A stretch of DNA of 64,000 nt, from the NCBI RefSeq assembly GCF_017305435.1, contig NZ_JAFKIP010000006.1, positions 1 through 64,000 on the forward strand, read 5' to 3'. The position numbers and the translations under genes are program-made. This document shows, one piece after another, positions 16,291 through 25,007 of the stretch (position 1 is its first letter; every line of letters begins with the position of its first letter). This stretch comes from Microbacterium sp. (GTDB lineage Bacteria; Actinomycetota; Actinomycetes; Actinomycetales; Microbacteriaceae). The notes under the pieces were generated by a model that saw only the letters and a list, made by a program, of their open reading frames with translations, was not told where the DNA came from and did no database searches.

Positions 16291-16942
16291 GCTCATCGAC
16301 CTGCTCCCGCAGCTGTGGGATGCCACGCTCGAAACCCTCTACGTCGCGACCGCCGGTCTGATCTTCGGCGGCCTCGCGGGCCTCGTGCTCGGGATGGCGC
16401 TCTACGCGACCCGCGCGGGCAGCCTCTTCCCGAACCGCGTCGTCTTCGGCATCCTCAACGTCATCGTCAACACGTTCCGGCCGATCCCGTTCATCATCCT
16501 GCTCGCGGCCGTCCAGCCCCTCGCCCGAGGGGTCGGCCTCCCGGGGATCGGCGTGCCGTTCGCGATCTTCGCGATCACGATCGCCTCGCTGTTCGCGATC
16601 AGCCGGATCGTCGAGCAGAACCTGCTCACGGTGCGGCCCGGTGTCATCGAGGCGGCGCGCGCTGCGGGTGCGAGCCGGTCGCGAATCCTCTTCCGCCTCA
16701 TCCCGCGCGAAGCGCTCGGGCCGCTCGTGCTCGGCTACACGTTCGTCGTCGTGGCCCTCGTCGACATGACCGCGATGGCGGGCGTCGTCGCCGCCGGCGG
16801 TCTCGGCCAGTTCGCGATCAATTTCGGGTTCAAGCAGTTCAACCCGTGGGTGACCTGGTCGGCGGTGCTCGTGATCATCGTCATCGTGCAGGTCGTGCAG
16901 CTCGTCGGCAACACGCTCGCGCGACGCATCCTGCGCCGCTGA
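16283..16942 (+). CDS. metI: Methionine ABC transporter permease
   Basis: This 219-residue permease has five hydrophobic segments. It carries the EAA-type coupling motif E-A-A-R-A-A-G-A-S at ~127-135, which docks on MetN. The R-P-I-P-F-I-I-L segment near residue 67 is typical of MetI. The start lies inside the end of metN, so the two are translationally coupled. The length is normal for MetI. Confidence 0.93.
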   Translation: MDRLIDLLPQLWDATLETLYVATAGLIFGGLAGLVLGMALYATRAGSLFPNRVVFGILNVIVNTFRPIPFIILLAAVQPLARGVGLPGIGVPFAIFAITIASLFAISRIVEQNLLTVRPGVIEAARAAGASRSRILFRLIPREALGPLVLGYTFVVVALVDMTAMAGVVAAGGLGQFAINFGFKQFNPWVTWSAVLVIIVIVQVVQLVGNTLARRILRR

Positions 16943-16980
16943 TCACCCGCGAGCTGATCCCCCGGATCGCAGGCGCGGCC

Positions 16981-18543
16981 TCAGGACGAGCAGGTGAGGC
17001 CGTTCTGCGGGACGGTGCCGTCGAGGAAGTACGCCTCCACAGCGTCGTCGACGCACGCGTTGCCCTTGTTGTAGCCCGTGTGCCCCTCCCCCTCGCGCGT
17101 GATGAGGACGCCGGAGGACAACTGCTCGGCGAGCGACTGCGACCACGCGTACGGCGTCGCCGGGTCGTTGGTCGTCCCCACGACGACGATCGACGCGGCG
17201 CCGTCGGCGGTGATGCGCTCGCGCACACCCGTGGGCGGGTACGGCCAGCTCTCGCAGACGTCCACGCCGTCCCAGTACGGCGCGATCGTGGGTGCCTTCT
17301 GCGCGATCAGCGCGTCCGCGGCATCCTTGTCGGCTTGCGACGTGTCGAGGGGGTAGTCCATGCAGTTGTAGGCGCGGAACGCCTCCGTCGAGTTGTCCTG
17401 GTAGGTCCCGACGCCGATGCGGCCGTTGTAGAAGTCGGCGAGCATGAAGGCCATGTCGGCGTCTCCCGAGAGGGCGTTGGACAGCGCCGTCGTGAGGTAG
17501 CTCCAGCTGTCCTGCGAATACAGCGCCGCGATGATCGCCGTCATGAGCGAGTCGGCGCCGAGCATCCGCCCGTCGGAGGCCTTCAGAGGCGACGCGTCGA
17601 CACTCGCGAGGAGCGTCGCGAGGTCCGCCATCGCGTCGTCGACCGATCCGGTGAAGGGGCAGTCGTTCGATGAGAGACAGTCGGCCATGTACGCGCGCAG
17701 GGCCGATTCGAACCCGACCGCCTGCGTCGTGCCGACGTCGAGCCCCGACACGGACGGGTCGATCGCGCCGTCGAGCACGAGGCGCCCGACGCGCTCGGGG
17801 AAGAGTTTGGCGTACGTCGCGCCGAGGAAGGTGCCGTACGAATAGCCGAGGTAGTTGAGCTTCGCGTCCCCCAGTACGGCGCGGAGCAGATCCATGTCGC
17901 GCGCGGCATTGTCCGTCGTGACGTACGGCAGGATGCCGCCGGAGTTCGCCTCGCACGCCGACACGAACTGCTCGTTGCGCGCCGTCAGCTCGGCGCGCCA
18001 GCCGTCGCTCCCCCGCGGATCGGCCGGGATGTCATACAGGTAGGCGTCCATCGCGTCGCCGTCGAGGCAGGTGGCGGCCGTCGAACGGCCGACGCCGCGC
18101 GGGTCGAAACCGATGACGTCATACGCGTCGAGGAGCGCTGTGCCGACGGCGAACGACGCCGAGTCGGCGATGAGGTCGTAACCGCTCGCACCGGGACCGC
18201 CGGGGTTCGTGAGAAGCGACCCGATCGCCTCGCCGTCCGTCGCTGCGCGGCGGATGACCGCCAGATCGATCGTGCCGGCACCGGGATCGGTCCAGTCGAG
18301 CGGGGCCGTGACGGTCGTGCAGTCGTACGCCCCGGCATCCGCGCCGGTGCACGACGTCCAGTCAAGGCTCTGCGCGTAGAAGTCCTCGAAGCCGGCGGGT
18401 GCGCCGTCGGTCACCGGCTCGCGGCTGGGCGCCGGGCTCGCGACGGTCTCCGGCGGGATGGCGGCGTAGAGGCATCCGGAGAGCACGGTCGCCGCGATGG
18501 CGAGGCCGGCGACGGCGGTGGCGAAACGAGGGAGACGATTCAC
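16981..18543 (-). CDS. Alpha/beta-hydrolase lipoprotein, tripeptidyl-aminopeptidase (TAP) family
   Basis: This exported serine peptidase has 520 residues. The GTG start at 18543 has GGAAGGA just upstream and overlaps the holB stop (GTGA). The signal ends in lipobox L-S-G-C, with the lipidated cysteine at 24. The hydrolase core shows N-P-G-G-P-G-A-S-G, D-P-R-G-V-G-R-S and the nucleophile elbow G-Y-S-Y-G with Ser235. The C-terminal ~100 residues match the TAP-like domain (G-T-T-N-D-P-A-T-P-Y and G-E-G-H-T-G, supplying the Asp and His). Streptomyces TAP-like enzymes remove tripeptides from secreted proteins; the substrate here is unknown. Confidence 0.85.
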   Translation of the reverse strand: MNRLPRFATAVAGLAIAATVLSGCLYAAIPPETVASPAPSREPVTDGAPAGFEDFYAQSLDWTSCTGADAGAYDCTTVTAPLDWTDPGAGTIDLAVIRRAATDGEAIGSLLTNPGGPGASGYDLIADSASFAVGTALLDAYDVIGFDPRGVGRSTAATCLDGDAMDAYLYDIPADPRGSDGWRAELTARNEQFVSACEANSGGILPYVTTDNAARDMDLLRAVLGDAKLNYLGYSYGTFLGATYAKLFPERVGRLVLDGAIDPSVSGLDVGTTQAVGFESALRAYMADCLSSNDCPFTGSVDDAMADLATLLASVDASPLKASDGRMLGADSLMTAIIAALYSQDSWSYLTTALSNALSGDADMAFMLADFYNGRIGVGTYQDNSTEAFRAYNCMDYPLDTSQADKDAADALIAQKAPTIAPYWDGVDVCESWPYPPTGVRERITADGAASIVVVGTTNDPATPYAWSQSLAEQLSSGVLITREGEGHTGYNKGNACVDDAVEAYFLDGTVPQNGLTCSS

Positions 18544-19694
18544 GGGGTCCTTCCGCTGGCGACCGTGATGAGCATGCTCTCGAGGGCGAGCGCCGGGGCG
18601 GCGTTGCCTTCGAGGTTCGTGCGGGTCGCCGAGATCTGATCGAGAACGGTGAGGGTGCGGCGGGGAGTCCACGCGGCCGCGAGCGCCGCGATGTCGTCCG
18701 CGAGCTCGCGGTTGATGAGGTCGGCGGACTGGCCGAACTGCAGCATGAGCGCGTCGCGGAACATCGACTCGAGATCGGTAAGCACCCGGTCGATGCCGTC
18801 GCGCAGACTCCGCGTCGCGCGCCGCTTCTGATCGTCCTCGAGGGCGTTCAGCTGACCACGGACGGCGGGCGGCACGGCGGCGCCGGGCGCGATGCCGAGG
18901 GTGCGCAGCAGGGCCTCTCGCTCCGATTCGTCGCGCTCCGCGGTGAGGGCCTTCGCGTCGTCGGTCGCGAGCTGGACGATGCGCGCGGCGGTCTCGACGG
19001 CGGTGCCGACGCCGCGGACGGCGAGGACGGCGCGGAGCGTCTCATCGCGGCGGGCGCGCGCCTCGGCATCCGTTGCGAGCCGGACGGCCATGCCGATGTG
19101 ACGCTGCGCAAGACGCGCGGACTGCTCGGCGAGAGCCTCGTCGACGCCCGTACGCGCCGCGATGAGGCGCGCGACGTCGGCGATGTCGGGCTCGCGCAGC
19201 CGCAGCGTGCGGACGCGGGAGCGGATCGTCGGCAGGAGGTCGGCTTCGCTCGGAGCGCAGAGGATCCACACGGTGCGCTCCGGCGGCTCCTCCAGGGCCT
19301 TGAGCAGCACGTTGGAGGTGCGTTCGACCATGCGGTCGGCGTCCTCCATCACCATCACGCGGTAGCGACCGAGCGACGGTGAGAAGTAGGAGCGCTCGAC
19401 GAGGGCGCGGGCGTCCTTGATCGAGATGATGACGCCCTCGGTGCGCAGCGCGGTGAGGTCGGGGTGCGTGCCGGCGAGCACCTGCCGCATCGCGGCCTCG
19501 TCCCCGGGCTCGGCGATGAGCGCCGCAGCGAAGGCGGCGGCGAGCGTCGAGCGGCCCGACCCCGCCGGCCCCGTGATGAGCCAGGCGTGCGCGAGGTGCG
19601 CCGGATCGGACGCCGCGGACTGCAGCTGCGCCAGCGCCTCGTCCTGGCCCCAGACCTCACCCCACGGCAGGTCGGTCGGCGCGGCGCTGGTCAT
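18540..19694 (-). CDS. holB: DNA polymerase III subunit delta-prime
   Basis: This clamp-loader subunit has 384 residues from ATG 19694. The N-terminal AAA+ module has G-Q-D-E-A, a modified P-loop G-P-A-G-S-G-R-S-T (Lys replaced by Arg, as expected for the non-hydrolysing delta-prime subunit) and the V-M-E-D-A-D-R-M segment. It lacks a clear zinc-binding four-cysteine loop, as in many actinobacterial HolB proteins. It sits downstream of tmk (55-base gap), a conserved order in Actinobacteria. Confidence 0.9.
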   Translation of the reverse strand: MTSAAPTDLPWGEVWGQDEALAQLQSAASDPAHLAHAWLITGPAGSGRSTLAAAFAAALIAEPGDEAAMRQVLAGTHPDLTALRTEGVIISIKDARALVERSYFSPSLGRYRVMVMEDADRMVERTSNVLLKALEEPPERTVWILCAPSEADLLPTIRSRVRTLRLREPDIADVARLIAARTGVDEALAEQSARLAQRHIGMAVRLATDAEARARRDETLRAVLAVRGVGTAVETAARIVQLATDDAKALTAERDESEREALLRTLGIAPGAAVPPAVRGQLNALEDDQKRRATRSLRDGIDRVLTDLESMFRDALMLQFGQSADLINRELADDIAALAAAWTPRRTLTVLDQISATRTNLEGNAAPALALESMLITVASGRTP

Positions 19695-19749
19695 GCGCAC
19701 CAGCCTACGGTGTGCCGCCGACGCGGCCGCGCCCGTCCCCGCGCGGAGG

Positions 19750-20370
19750 TCAGAGGACGGCCGCGACGCGCGCGCGGACCGCCGCGGCGAGGTCGTCGGC
19801 GGGGAGCGACGCATCGAGCACGAGGAAGCGCTCCGGCTCGGCGGCGGCGAGGTCGAGGAAGGCCTGACGGACGCGGGCATGGAAGTCCGCCTTCTCGGCC
19901 TCGAGCCGGTCGAACGGCTTGTCGTCCGCGTCGAGACGGGCGCGCGCGGATGCCGGGTCGAGGTCGAGCAGCACCGTGAGGTCGGGGAGCGCGCCGTCCG
20001 TGGCCCACAGCGACAGGTCACGGATCTGTGCGGCATCCAGCACCCGCCCCGCTCCCTGGTAGGCGACCGAGGAATCGAGGTAGCGGTCCTGGATGACGAT
20101 CTCGCCGCGCGCAAGCGCGGGACGCACGAGCGTCGCGACGTGGTGCGCGCGGTCGGCGGCGTAAAGGAGCGCCTCGGCTCGCGGGGCGATGTCGCCGCGA
20201 TGGTGCAGGACAATATCGCGGACGAGGACGCCGACCTCCGTGCCACCGGGCTCGCGCGTGCGGACGACGGTGCGACCCTCGTCTCGCAGCCACCGCTCCA
20301 GGAGCGTCGCCTGCGTCGTCTTGCCGGCGCCGTCGCCGCCCTCGAACGTGATCCAGACGCCGCGCGTCAT
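19750..20370 (-). CDS. tmk: Thymidylate kinase
   Basis: The enzyme phosphorylates dTMP to dTDP. In 206 residues it has the P-loop F-E-G-G-D-G-A-G-K-T-T (~9-19), the R-E-P-G-G-T motif (~39-44) and the D-R-Y-x-x-S-S-x-A-Y-Q-G motif (~95-106), all diagnostic. The start overlaps the topA stop by ATGA. Confidence 0.96.
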   Translation of the reverse strand: MTRGVWITFEGGDGAGKTTQATLLERWLRDEGRTVVRTREPGGTEVGVLVRDIVLHHRGDIAPRAEALLYAADRAHHVATLVRPALARGEIVIQDRYLDSSVAYQGAGRVLDAAQIRDLSLWATDGALPDLTVLLDLDPASARARLDADDKPFDRLEAEKADFHARVRQAFLDLAAAEPERFLVLDASLPADDLAAAVRARVAAVL

Positions 20371-23177
20371 TTCTTGGCGGCGGGCTTGCGCGTCGTGGTC
20401 GTGCGGCGGGTCGTGCGCTTGGGCGCCGGGCCCTTCGCGCGCTTGTCGGCGAGCATCTGCACCGCGACCTCGAACGTGATGTCGTCGGCAGTCTGGCCCT
20501 TGGGGATCGTGACGTTCGTCGTGCCGTCGGTGACGTAGGCGCCGAACCGGCCGTCCTTGATGCGGATGGGCTTGCCGCTCACGGGGTCGGCCTCGAATTC
20601 CTTCAGCGAGGTCGCGGCACGGTTGGCGTACTTCGGCTGCGCGTAGATCTCGAGCGCCTGCTCGATCGTGATGTCGAAGATCTGGTCCTCGCTCTGCAGC
20701 GACCGCGAGTCGGTGCCCTTCTTCAGGTAGGGGCCGTAAGGGCCGTTCTGAGCCGTGATGGGGGCTTCCGTCTCCGGATCCACCCCCACGGTGCGCGGCA
20801 GCGAGAACAGCTTGAGCGCCGTGTCGAGGTCGATCGTCTCGGGCGACATGCTCTTGAACAGCGATGCGCGGCGCGGCTTGGGAGCCTCGACCTTCTTCTT
20901 GGCGACGCGCTTCTTCGGCGCGGTCTCGGCGGCGTCGGCGACGGGTGCCGGCTCCGGCTCGGGCTCGGCCGGGATGACCTCTTCGAGGTACGGCCCGAAG
21001 CGACCGTCCTTCACGACGATGTCGCGCCCCGTCTCGGGGTTCTGCCCGAGCACGCGGTCGCCCGCGATCGGAGCGTCGATGAGCTCGCGCGCCTTCTCGG
21101 GGGTCAGTTCGTCGGGGGCGAGGTCCTCCGGGATGTTGACGATCCGCGACGTCCCCTCCCCCGTCGGCACATCGAGGTACGGCCCGTACCGCCCGAAGCG
21201 GAGCGTCGCGACGTCGCCGATGCGGGTCGCGTTGATCTCACGGGCGTCGATCTCGCCGAGGTTGTCGAGGATGTTGCGCAGGCCCACGTGCGCGTCCGAC
21301 CCGAAGTAGAAGTCCTTCAACCACTCCACCCGCTGCTGCTCGCCTCGCGCGATCGCATCGAGGTCGTCTTCGAGAGCGGCGGTGAAGTCGTAGTCGACGA
21401 GTTCCGTGAAGTGCTGTTCGAGCAGACGCACGACACTGAACGCGAGCCAGCTCGGCACGAGCGCCTGGCCCCGCTTGGTGACGTAGCCGCGGTTCAGGAT
21501 GACGTCGATGATCGACGCGAACGTCGACGGGCGGCCGATGCCCTTCTCCTCGAGCGCCTTCACGAGGCTCGCCTCGGTGTAGCGTGGCTTAGGGCTCGTG
21601 GCGTGGCCCTTCGGCTCGATCTCGCGGAGGTCGAGGACGTCGCCGACGGCCAGCTGAGGCAGCGACTGGTCGTCGGCGCGATCGGCGTCACCGCGCTTCT
21701 CGTCGCGGCCCTCTTCGTACGCCTCGAGGAACCCCTTGAAGGTGTAGACCGTGCCGGACGCGGTGAAGGACGCGACGCGGCCGGCCGCATCGGCTTCGAG
21801 GGTCACGGTCGTGGTCTCGTACTTGGCATCCGACATCTGCGATGCGACGGTGCGCTTCCAGATGAGGTCGTACAGGCGGCTCTCGTCGCGATCGAGGGCG
21901 GATGCCACCGACGCGGGAGTGCGGAAGTGGTCGCCCGACGGGCGGATCGCCTCGTGCGCCTCCTGCGCGTTCTTGCTCTTGTTCGCGTAGCTGCGCGGGT
22001 TCGCCGGCACCGCACGGTCGCCGTAGAGCGAGACCGCCTGCGCGCGTGCGGCGGCGATCGCCTGCGTCGACAGCGACGTCGAATCGGTGCGCATATAGGT
22101 GATGTAGCCCTTCTCGTAGAGACGCTGTGCGACACCCATGGTGTGCTTCGCGCTCATCGAGAGCTTGCGGCCCGCCTCCTGCTGGAGGGTCGAGGTCGTG
22201 AACGGCGCCTTGGGGCTGCGCGTCCCCGGCTTGGCCTCGATCGCGGTGACCGCGACCTCACCGGCCTTCTCGAGAGCGGCGGCGAGATCCCGCGCCTGCG
22301 ATTCGGTGAGGACGACGACGGCCTTCTTGAGCTGGCCGGCGTCGTCGAAGTCCGTGCCGCGGGCCAACGGCGCGCCGTCGAGGCGCGCGAGGCGCGTGGC
22401 GAACCCGGCGGAGGCGTCCGTGGCGGGCACGGCGAGCGCTTCGACGTCCCAGTACTCGGCCGAGACGAACGCGATGCGCTCCCGCTCGCGGTCGACGACA
22501 AGGCGGGTGGCGGCGGACTGCACGCGCCCGGCGGACGTCCCCTGACCGACCTTGCGGCGCGTGACGTCGGAGACATCCCATCCGTAGAGGCGGTCGAGGA
22601 TGCGGCGCGTCTCCTGCGCGTCGACGAGAGCGAGGTCGAGCTCACGCGTGTTGTCGACGGCCGCGCGGATGGCGTCCTTCGTGATCTCGTGGAAGACCAT
22701 GCGGCGCACGGGCACCTTCGGCTTCAGCGCCTCGAGCAGGTGCCACGCGATGGCTTCGCCTTCGCGGTCTTCATCGGTCGCGAGGAGGAGCTCGTCGGCG
22801 CCCTTCAATGCACGCTTGAGTTCGGCGACGGTCTTCTTGCCGCGGTCGCTCTCCACATAGAGAGGGGTGAACCCGTTCTCGATGTCGATCGAGTACTTGC
22901 CGACCGAGGTCTTCTTGAGCTCGGTCGGGATGTCCTTCTTCTCGGCGAGGTCGCGGATGTGGCCAACCGAGCTGAGCACTTCGTAGCCATCGCCCAGGTA
23001 GCCCTGGATCGACTTCATCTTCGTCGGCGACTCGACGATGACGAGCTTCTTGCCCGCGGGCGCGGCCGCCTTCGCGCGGGGCGCCTTGGCTCCGGGTGCC
23101 GTCGTGTCGGCTGCCTTGGTGCCAGGCGCCTTGGCGCCAGCTGCCTTGGTGCCAGCTGCCTTGATACTCGGGGCCAC
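20367..23177 (-). CDS. topA: DNA topoisomerase I (type IA)
   Basis: This 936-residue enzyme relaxes negative supercoils. The Toprim domain (~40-165) has V-E-S-P-T-K and the T-D-E-D-R-E-G-E metal site. The active-site tyrosine is Tyr361 in Y-I-T-Y-M-R-T-D-S. The C-terminal part has several short repeats of the actinobacterial type (D-G-R-F-G-x-Y, N-G-P-Y-G-P-Y) and ends in a lysine/arginine-rich tail. The GTG start at 23177 was chosen for AAAGGA upstream; an ATG at 23222 would add 15 residues and lacks a ribosome site. Residues ~5-40 are a low-complexity Ala-Lys-Gly-Pro stretch before the Toprim domain. It is followed by tmk and holB. Confidence 0.95.
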   Translation of the reverse strand: MAPSIKAAGTKAAGAKAPGTKAADTTAPGAKAPRAKAAAPAGKKLVIVESPTKMKSIQGYLGDGYEVLSSVGHIRDLAEKKDIPTELKKTSVGKYSIDIENGFTPLYVESDRGKKTVAELKRALKGADELLLATDEDREGEAIAWHLLEALKPKVPVRRMVFHEITKDAIRAAVDNTRELDLALVDAQETRRILDRLYGWDVSDVTRRKVGQGTSAGRVQSAATRLVVDRERERIAFVSAEYWDVEALAVPATDASAGFATRLARLDGAPLARGTDFDDAGQLKKAVVVLTESQARDLAAALEKAGEVAVTAIEAKPGTRSPKAPFTTSTLQQEAGRKLSMSAKHTMGVAQRLYEKGYITYMRTDSTSLSTQAIAAARAQAVSLYGDRAVPANPRSYANKSKNAQEAHEAIRPSGDHFRTPASVASALDRDESRLYDLIWKRTVASQMSDAKYETTTVTLEADAAGRVASFTASGTVYTFKGFLEAYEEGRDEKRGDADRADDQSLPQLAVGDVLDLREIEPKGHATSPKPRYTEASLVKALEEKGIGRPSTFASIIDVILNRGYVTKRGQALVPSWLAFSVVRLLEQHFTELVDYDFTAALEDDLDAIARGEQQRVEWLKDFYFGSDAHVGLRNILDNLGEIDAREINATRIGDVATLRFGRYGPYLDVPTGEGTSRIVNIPEDLAPDELTPEKARELIDAPIAGDRVLGQNPETGRDIVVKDGRFGPYLEEVIPAEPEPEPAPVADAAETAPKKRVAKKKVEAPKPRRASLFKSMSPETIDLDTALKLFSLPRTVGVDPETEAPITAQNGPYGPYLKKGTDSRSLQSEDQIFDITIEQALEIYAQPKYANRAATSLKEFEADPVSGKPIRIKDGRFGAYVTDGTTNVTIPKGQTADDITFEVAVQMLADKRAKGPAPKRTTRRTTTTRKPAAKK

Positions 23178-23750
23178 GGGGCGTCCTTTCGTCGATGCAC
23201 ACCATACACACGTGCCGGACATGAAGAGGCTGTGAGGCGCCCGCGGTTCGCTGTGAGCGAGGCGGCCTGAGGTCCGGGGCGCCGCCGTCTTCGTCCGCCG
23301 CCACCGTCGTCTCGCCTCTCACGGCTCCCCGACCGAATGCGGCGGCGCCGCACGCTCCGACAGCGAGCCGGGGCTCCCTGCAGGCGCCGCCAACATCCGT
23401 GTTCTGGTCGACGATCTGTCGCGCGTTGCACTCGTCGACGGCTACCGAGACATCATCGACCACGCAATGCAACTAAAGCCGTACGCGAAGAAGACCGTCC
23501 TGGTGACGATGGACTACGCGATAACGTTCCGTGGAAGACTCTCAGTCTCGACGCGATCACGCTCCGGCACAGCGATATGCCGGCACGACAGCGGTAGCCT
23601 GCGCGCGTCGCCATTTAGTTTCGCGCCAAGAGGCTCCACGTTCATCTCACACTGTTTGAACCGAACGATGTCTCTCTGACACCTGTCGTGCAACACAACC
23701 GTCCGGCGTACTCTTCTCAAGGTGTTGACGGAGCTGCCCTCCGCTCGCTG
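23178..23750. other. Intergenic border region with a possible gene remnant
   Basis: No credible gene with a start codon and ribosome site was found in these ~570 bases. Base composition shifts from GC-rich to more AT-rich at about 23450, so this is the likely left border of the acquired island. One plus-strand frame open from 23257 to 23679 lacks an ATG, GTG or TTG before 23467 and has a short histone-fold-like stretch at about 23425-23535 (see findings). The topA promoter must lie in the right-adjacent part. Confidence 0.4.
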
Positions 23751-24443
23751 TCACTTGCGAGTCCGTTGCTTCGCAGGCCCCGAAACGAAGTCGAGCATGC
23801 GGTGAAGATGCTCATTTGGAACCAGCCCAGGTAGCAGTAGCATCCATGCAGCTCGCACTCGTTCAATGAGGTCTCGGCGTCGAGTATTCACCGCTGACGC
23901 GAGTTGGATCCCTGTGAAGGACGCGACGAAGAACATGCTCAGTTCGGCCACATCTACATCGTCTCGAAGATCTCCTTGCTGCTGCGCAAGTGTGAGAGCC
24001 ATGGTGACCTGATCGCGCCAGACGTCGTAGGCCTGTCGAACGGACCGTTCGGGCAAGCTCGAACGCTCAGTGCTCAGAACCACACCGGCCTGAGCAATGG
24101 GGTCGCTCTTGATCGCCTTCGAGAATCGCAGAGATGCCGAGATCAGCGATTCCAGTGCTGAGCTAGCTGATGCCTCCGCAGTGACGATTCTGCGGACGAG
24201 GTCTTCGTACTCCTCGAGCACCGTCAGAGCCAGCGATTGCCTGGTGGCAAAGTGAAAGTAGAAGGCCCCGTTGGAGACCTGTGTTTCCTTCTGGATCGCG
24301 GCCAGCGTCGCACCCTCGTACCCATTCTTGACGAAAGCCTTCGCGCCGCCACGAATGATCTGCGCACGAGTCTGCAGAGCCCGCTGCTGGCGTTGGGGCG
24401 TTTCAGTTGCCGTCGACACGTTGCCGAGACTACCCGCGGACAT
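23751..24443 (-). CDS. TetR-family regulator, gamma-butyrolactone-receptor-like (ScbR/ArpA type)
   Basis: The protein has 230 residues from ATG 24443; GTG 24419 is an alternative. The N-terminal HTH shows Q-T-R-A-Q-I-I, A-F-V-K-N-G-Y-E-G-A-T, S-N-G-A-F-Y-F-H-F and S-L-A-L-T-V-L (~25-75), the arrangement of butyrolactone receptors rather than generic TetR proteins. The ligand-binding part is full length. It is divergent from a secreted-peptide gene with a palindrome between them, and an AfsA/ScbA homologue lies 6 kb away in the same island. It likely represses the peptide until a butyrolactone accumulates. The ligand is inference. Confidence 0.75.
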   Translation of the reverse strand: MSAGSLGNVSTATETPQRQQRALQTRAQIIRGGAKAFVKNGYEGATLAAIQKETQVSNGAFYFHFATRQSLALTVLEEYEDLVRRIVTAEASASSALESLISASLRFSKAIKSDPIAQAGVVLSTERSSLPERSVRQAYDVWRDQVTMALTLAQQQGDLRDDVDVAELSMFFVASFTGIQLASAVNTRRRDLIERVRAAWMLLLPGLVPNEHLHRMLDFVSGPAKQRTRK

Positions 24444-24551
24444 TCTCAGATTCTCATACCGCTCGAGGATGACGGAGAGAACTACACGTTCGGAGCCATG
24501 ATCCAAAGGCCCACCGAAGGCCTCAGCGCGTCGCGAGGAGAACGGCATACA

Positions 24552-24569
24552 AAACAGAGTGTTCTGTTT
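24552..24569. promoter_or_regulatory. Candidate operator of the ScbR-like regulator
   Basis: AAACAGAG-TG-TTCTGTTT is a near-perfect palindrome: 8-base arms with one mismatch and a 2-base centre. It ends 8 bases before the TTGACA -35 box of the peptide gene and lies 109 bases upstream of the divergent regulator gene. That is the position expected of an autoregulatory TetR operator. Confidence 0.5.
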
Positions 24570-24577
24570 GAATTTCC

Positions 24578-24607
24578 TTGACATGTGCTGAGAGAACCCG
24601 CGACGAT
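24578..24607 (+). promoter_or_regulatory. Promoter of the secreted-peptide gene
   Basis: A perfect TTGACA -35 box at 24578-24583 is followed, 18 bases later, by GACGAT at 24602-24607 as a weak -10. The peptide start codon is at 24655 with GGAG 7 bases before it. This is one of few consensus -35 boxes in the window. Confidence 0.5.
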
Positions 24608-24654
24608 GGCCCTGTGCTCACCATCGAGCACACAAGAACAGATCGGAGTTCACC

Positions 24655-24945
24655 ATGATCAAGACGAAGTACGGCAAGCGAGTGGCGACAGGCGTGCTGG
24701 CGGGTGCACTCGCGCTCGGCGGTGTGTTCGCGGCAACGGCGCCGGCGATGGCCGCAGGTAGCGGCAAGACCGAGGTTTCACTCGTCCGCGCCGAGGCGTG
24801 GACGTGGACCTCGGGCGGTACTCAGGGGCGGTCGTACGCACAGCACGGGTGCGCATCGTCGCTCTCCCAGTGGGGTTCGTCAACGTCGAATGCCTGGGCA
24901 TCCTGTGGGCTGTCCAGCGGCACGGCCTGGTACCAGTTCCGCTGA
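24655..24945 (+). CDS. Small secreted peptide, lactococcin-972-like bacteriocin candidate
   Basis: The 96-residue precursor has a clear signal peptide: K-T-K-Y-G-K-R followed by a hydrophobic core and A-P-A-M-A, cleaved near residue 33. The mature ~62 residues are rich in Gly, Ser, Trp and Ala. They contain T-S-G-G, a S-Y-A-Q-H segment, two cysteines (66, 84) that could form a disulfide, W-A-S-C-G and the ending T-A-W-Y-Q-F-R. This matches the lactococcin 972 family in size, secretion and aromatic C-terminal pattern, though similarity is weak. It sits beside a butyrolactone-type repressor, a two-component system and an ABC module, and a terminator follows. Another secreted antimicrobial or signal peptide is possible. 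Confidence 0.6.
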   Translation: MIKTKYGKRVATGVLAGALALGGVFAATAPAMAAGSGKTEVSLVRAEAWTWTSGGTQGRSYAQHGCASSLSQWGSSTSNAWASCGLSSGTAWYQFR

Positions 24946-24956
24946 TCGTCCCCTCC

Positions 24957-25001
24957 AGAACGGCGTCCTGACTTGCAGCATCGAGGCCAGGACGCCGTTC
25001 T
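24957..25001. terminator. Hairpin terminator after the peptide gene
   Basis: Perfect 14-base arms (AGAACGGCGTCCTG and its complement) flank a 17-base loop and are followed by CGTTTCTC. It lies between the peptide gene and the convergent histidine kinase gene, ending 6 bases from the latter's stop, so it probably serves both strands. Confidence 0.8.
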
Positions 25002-25007
25002 CGTTTC

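Noticed and set aside
21288-23270. Long plus-strand frame antisense to topA
   Set aside because: Same reason: codon-bias shadow of a clear topoisomerase gene, with a low-complexity charged product.
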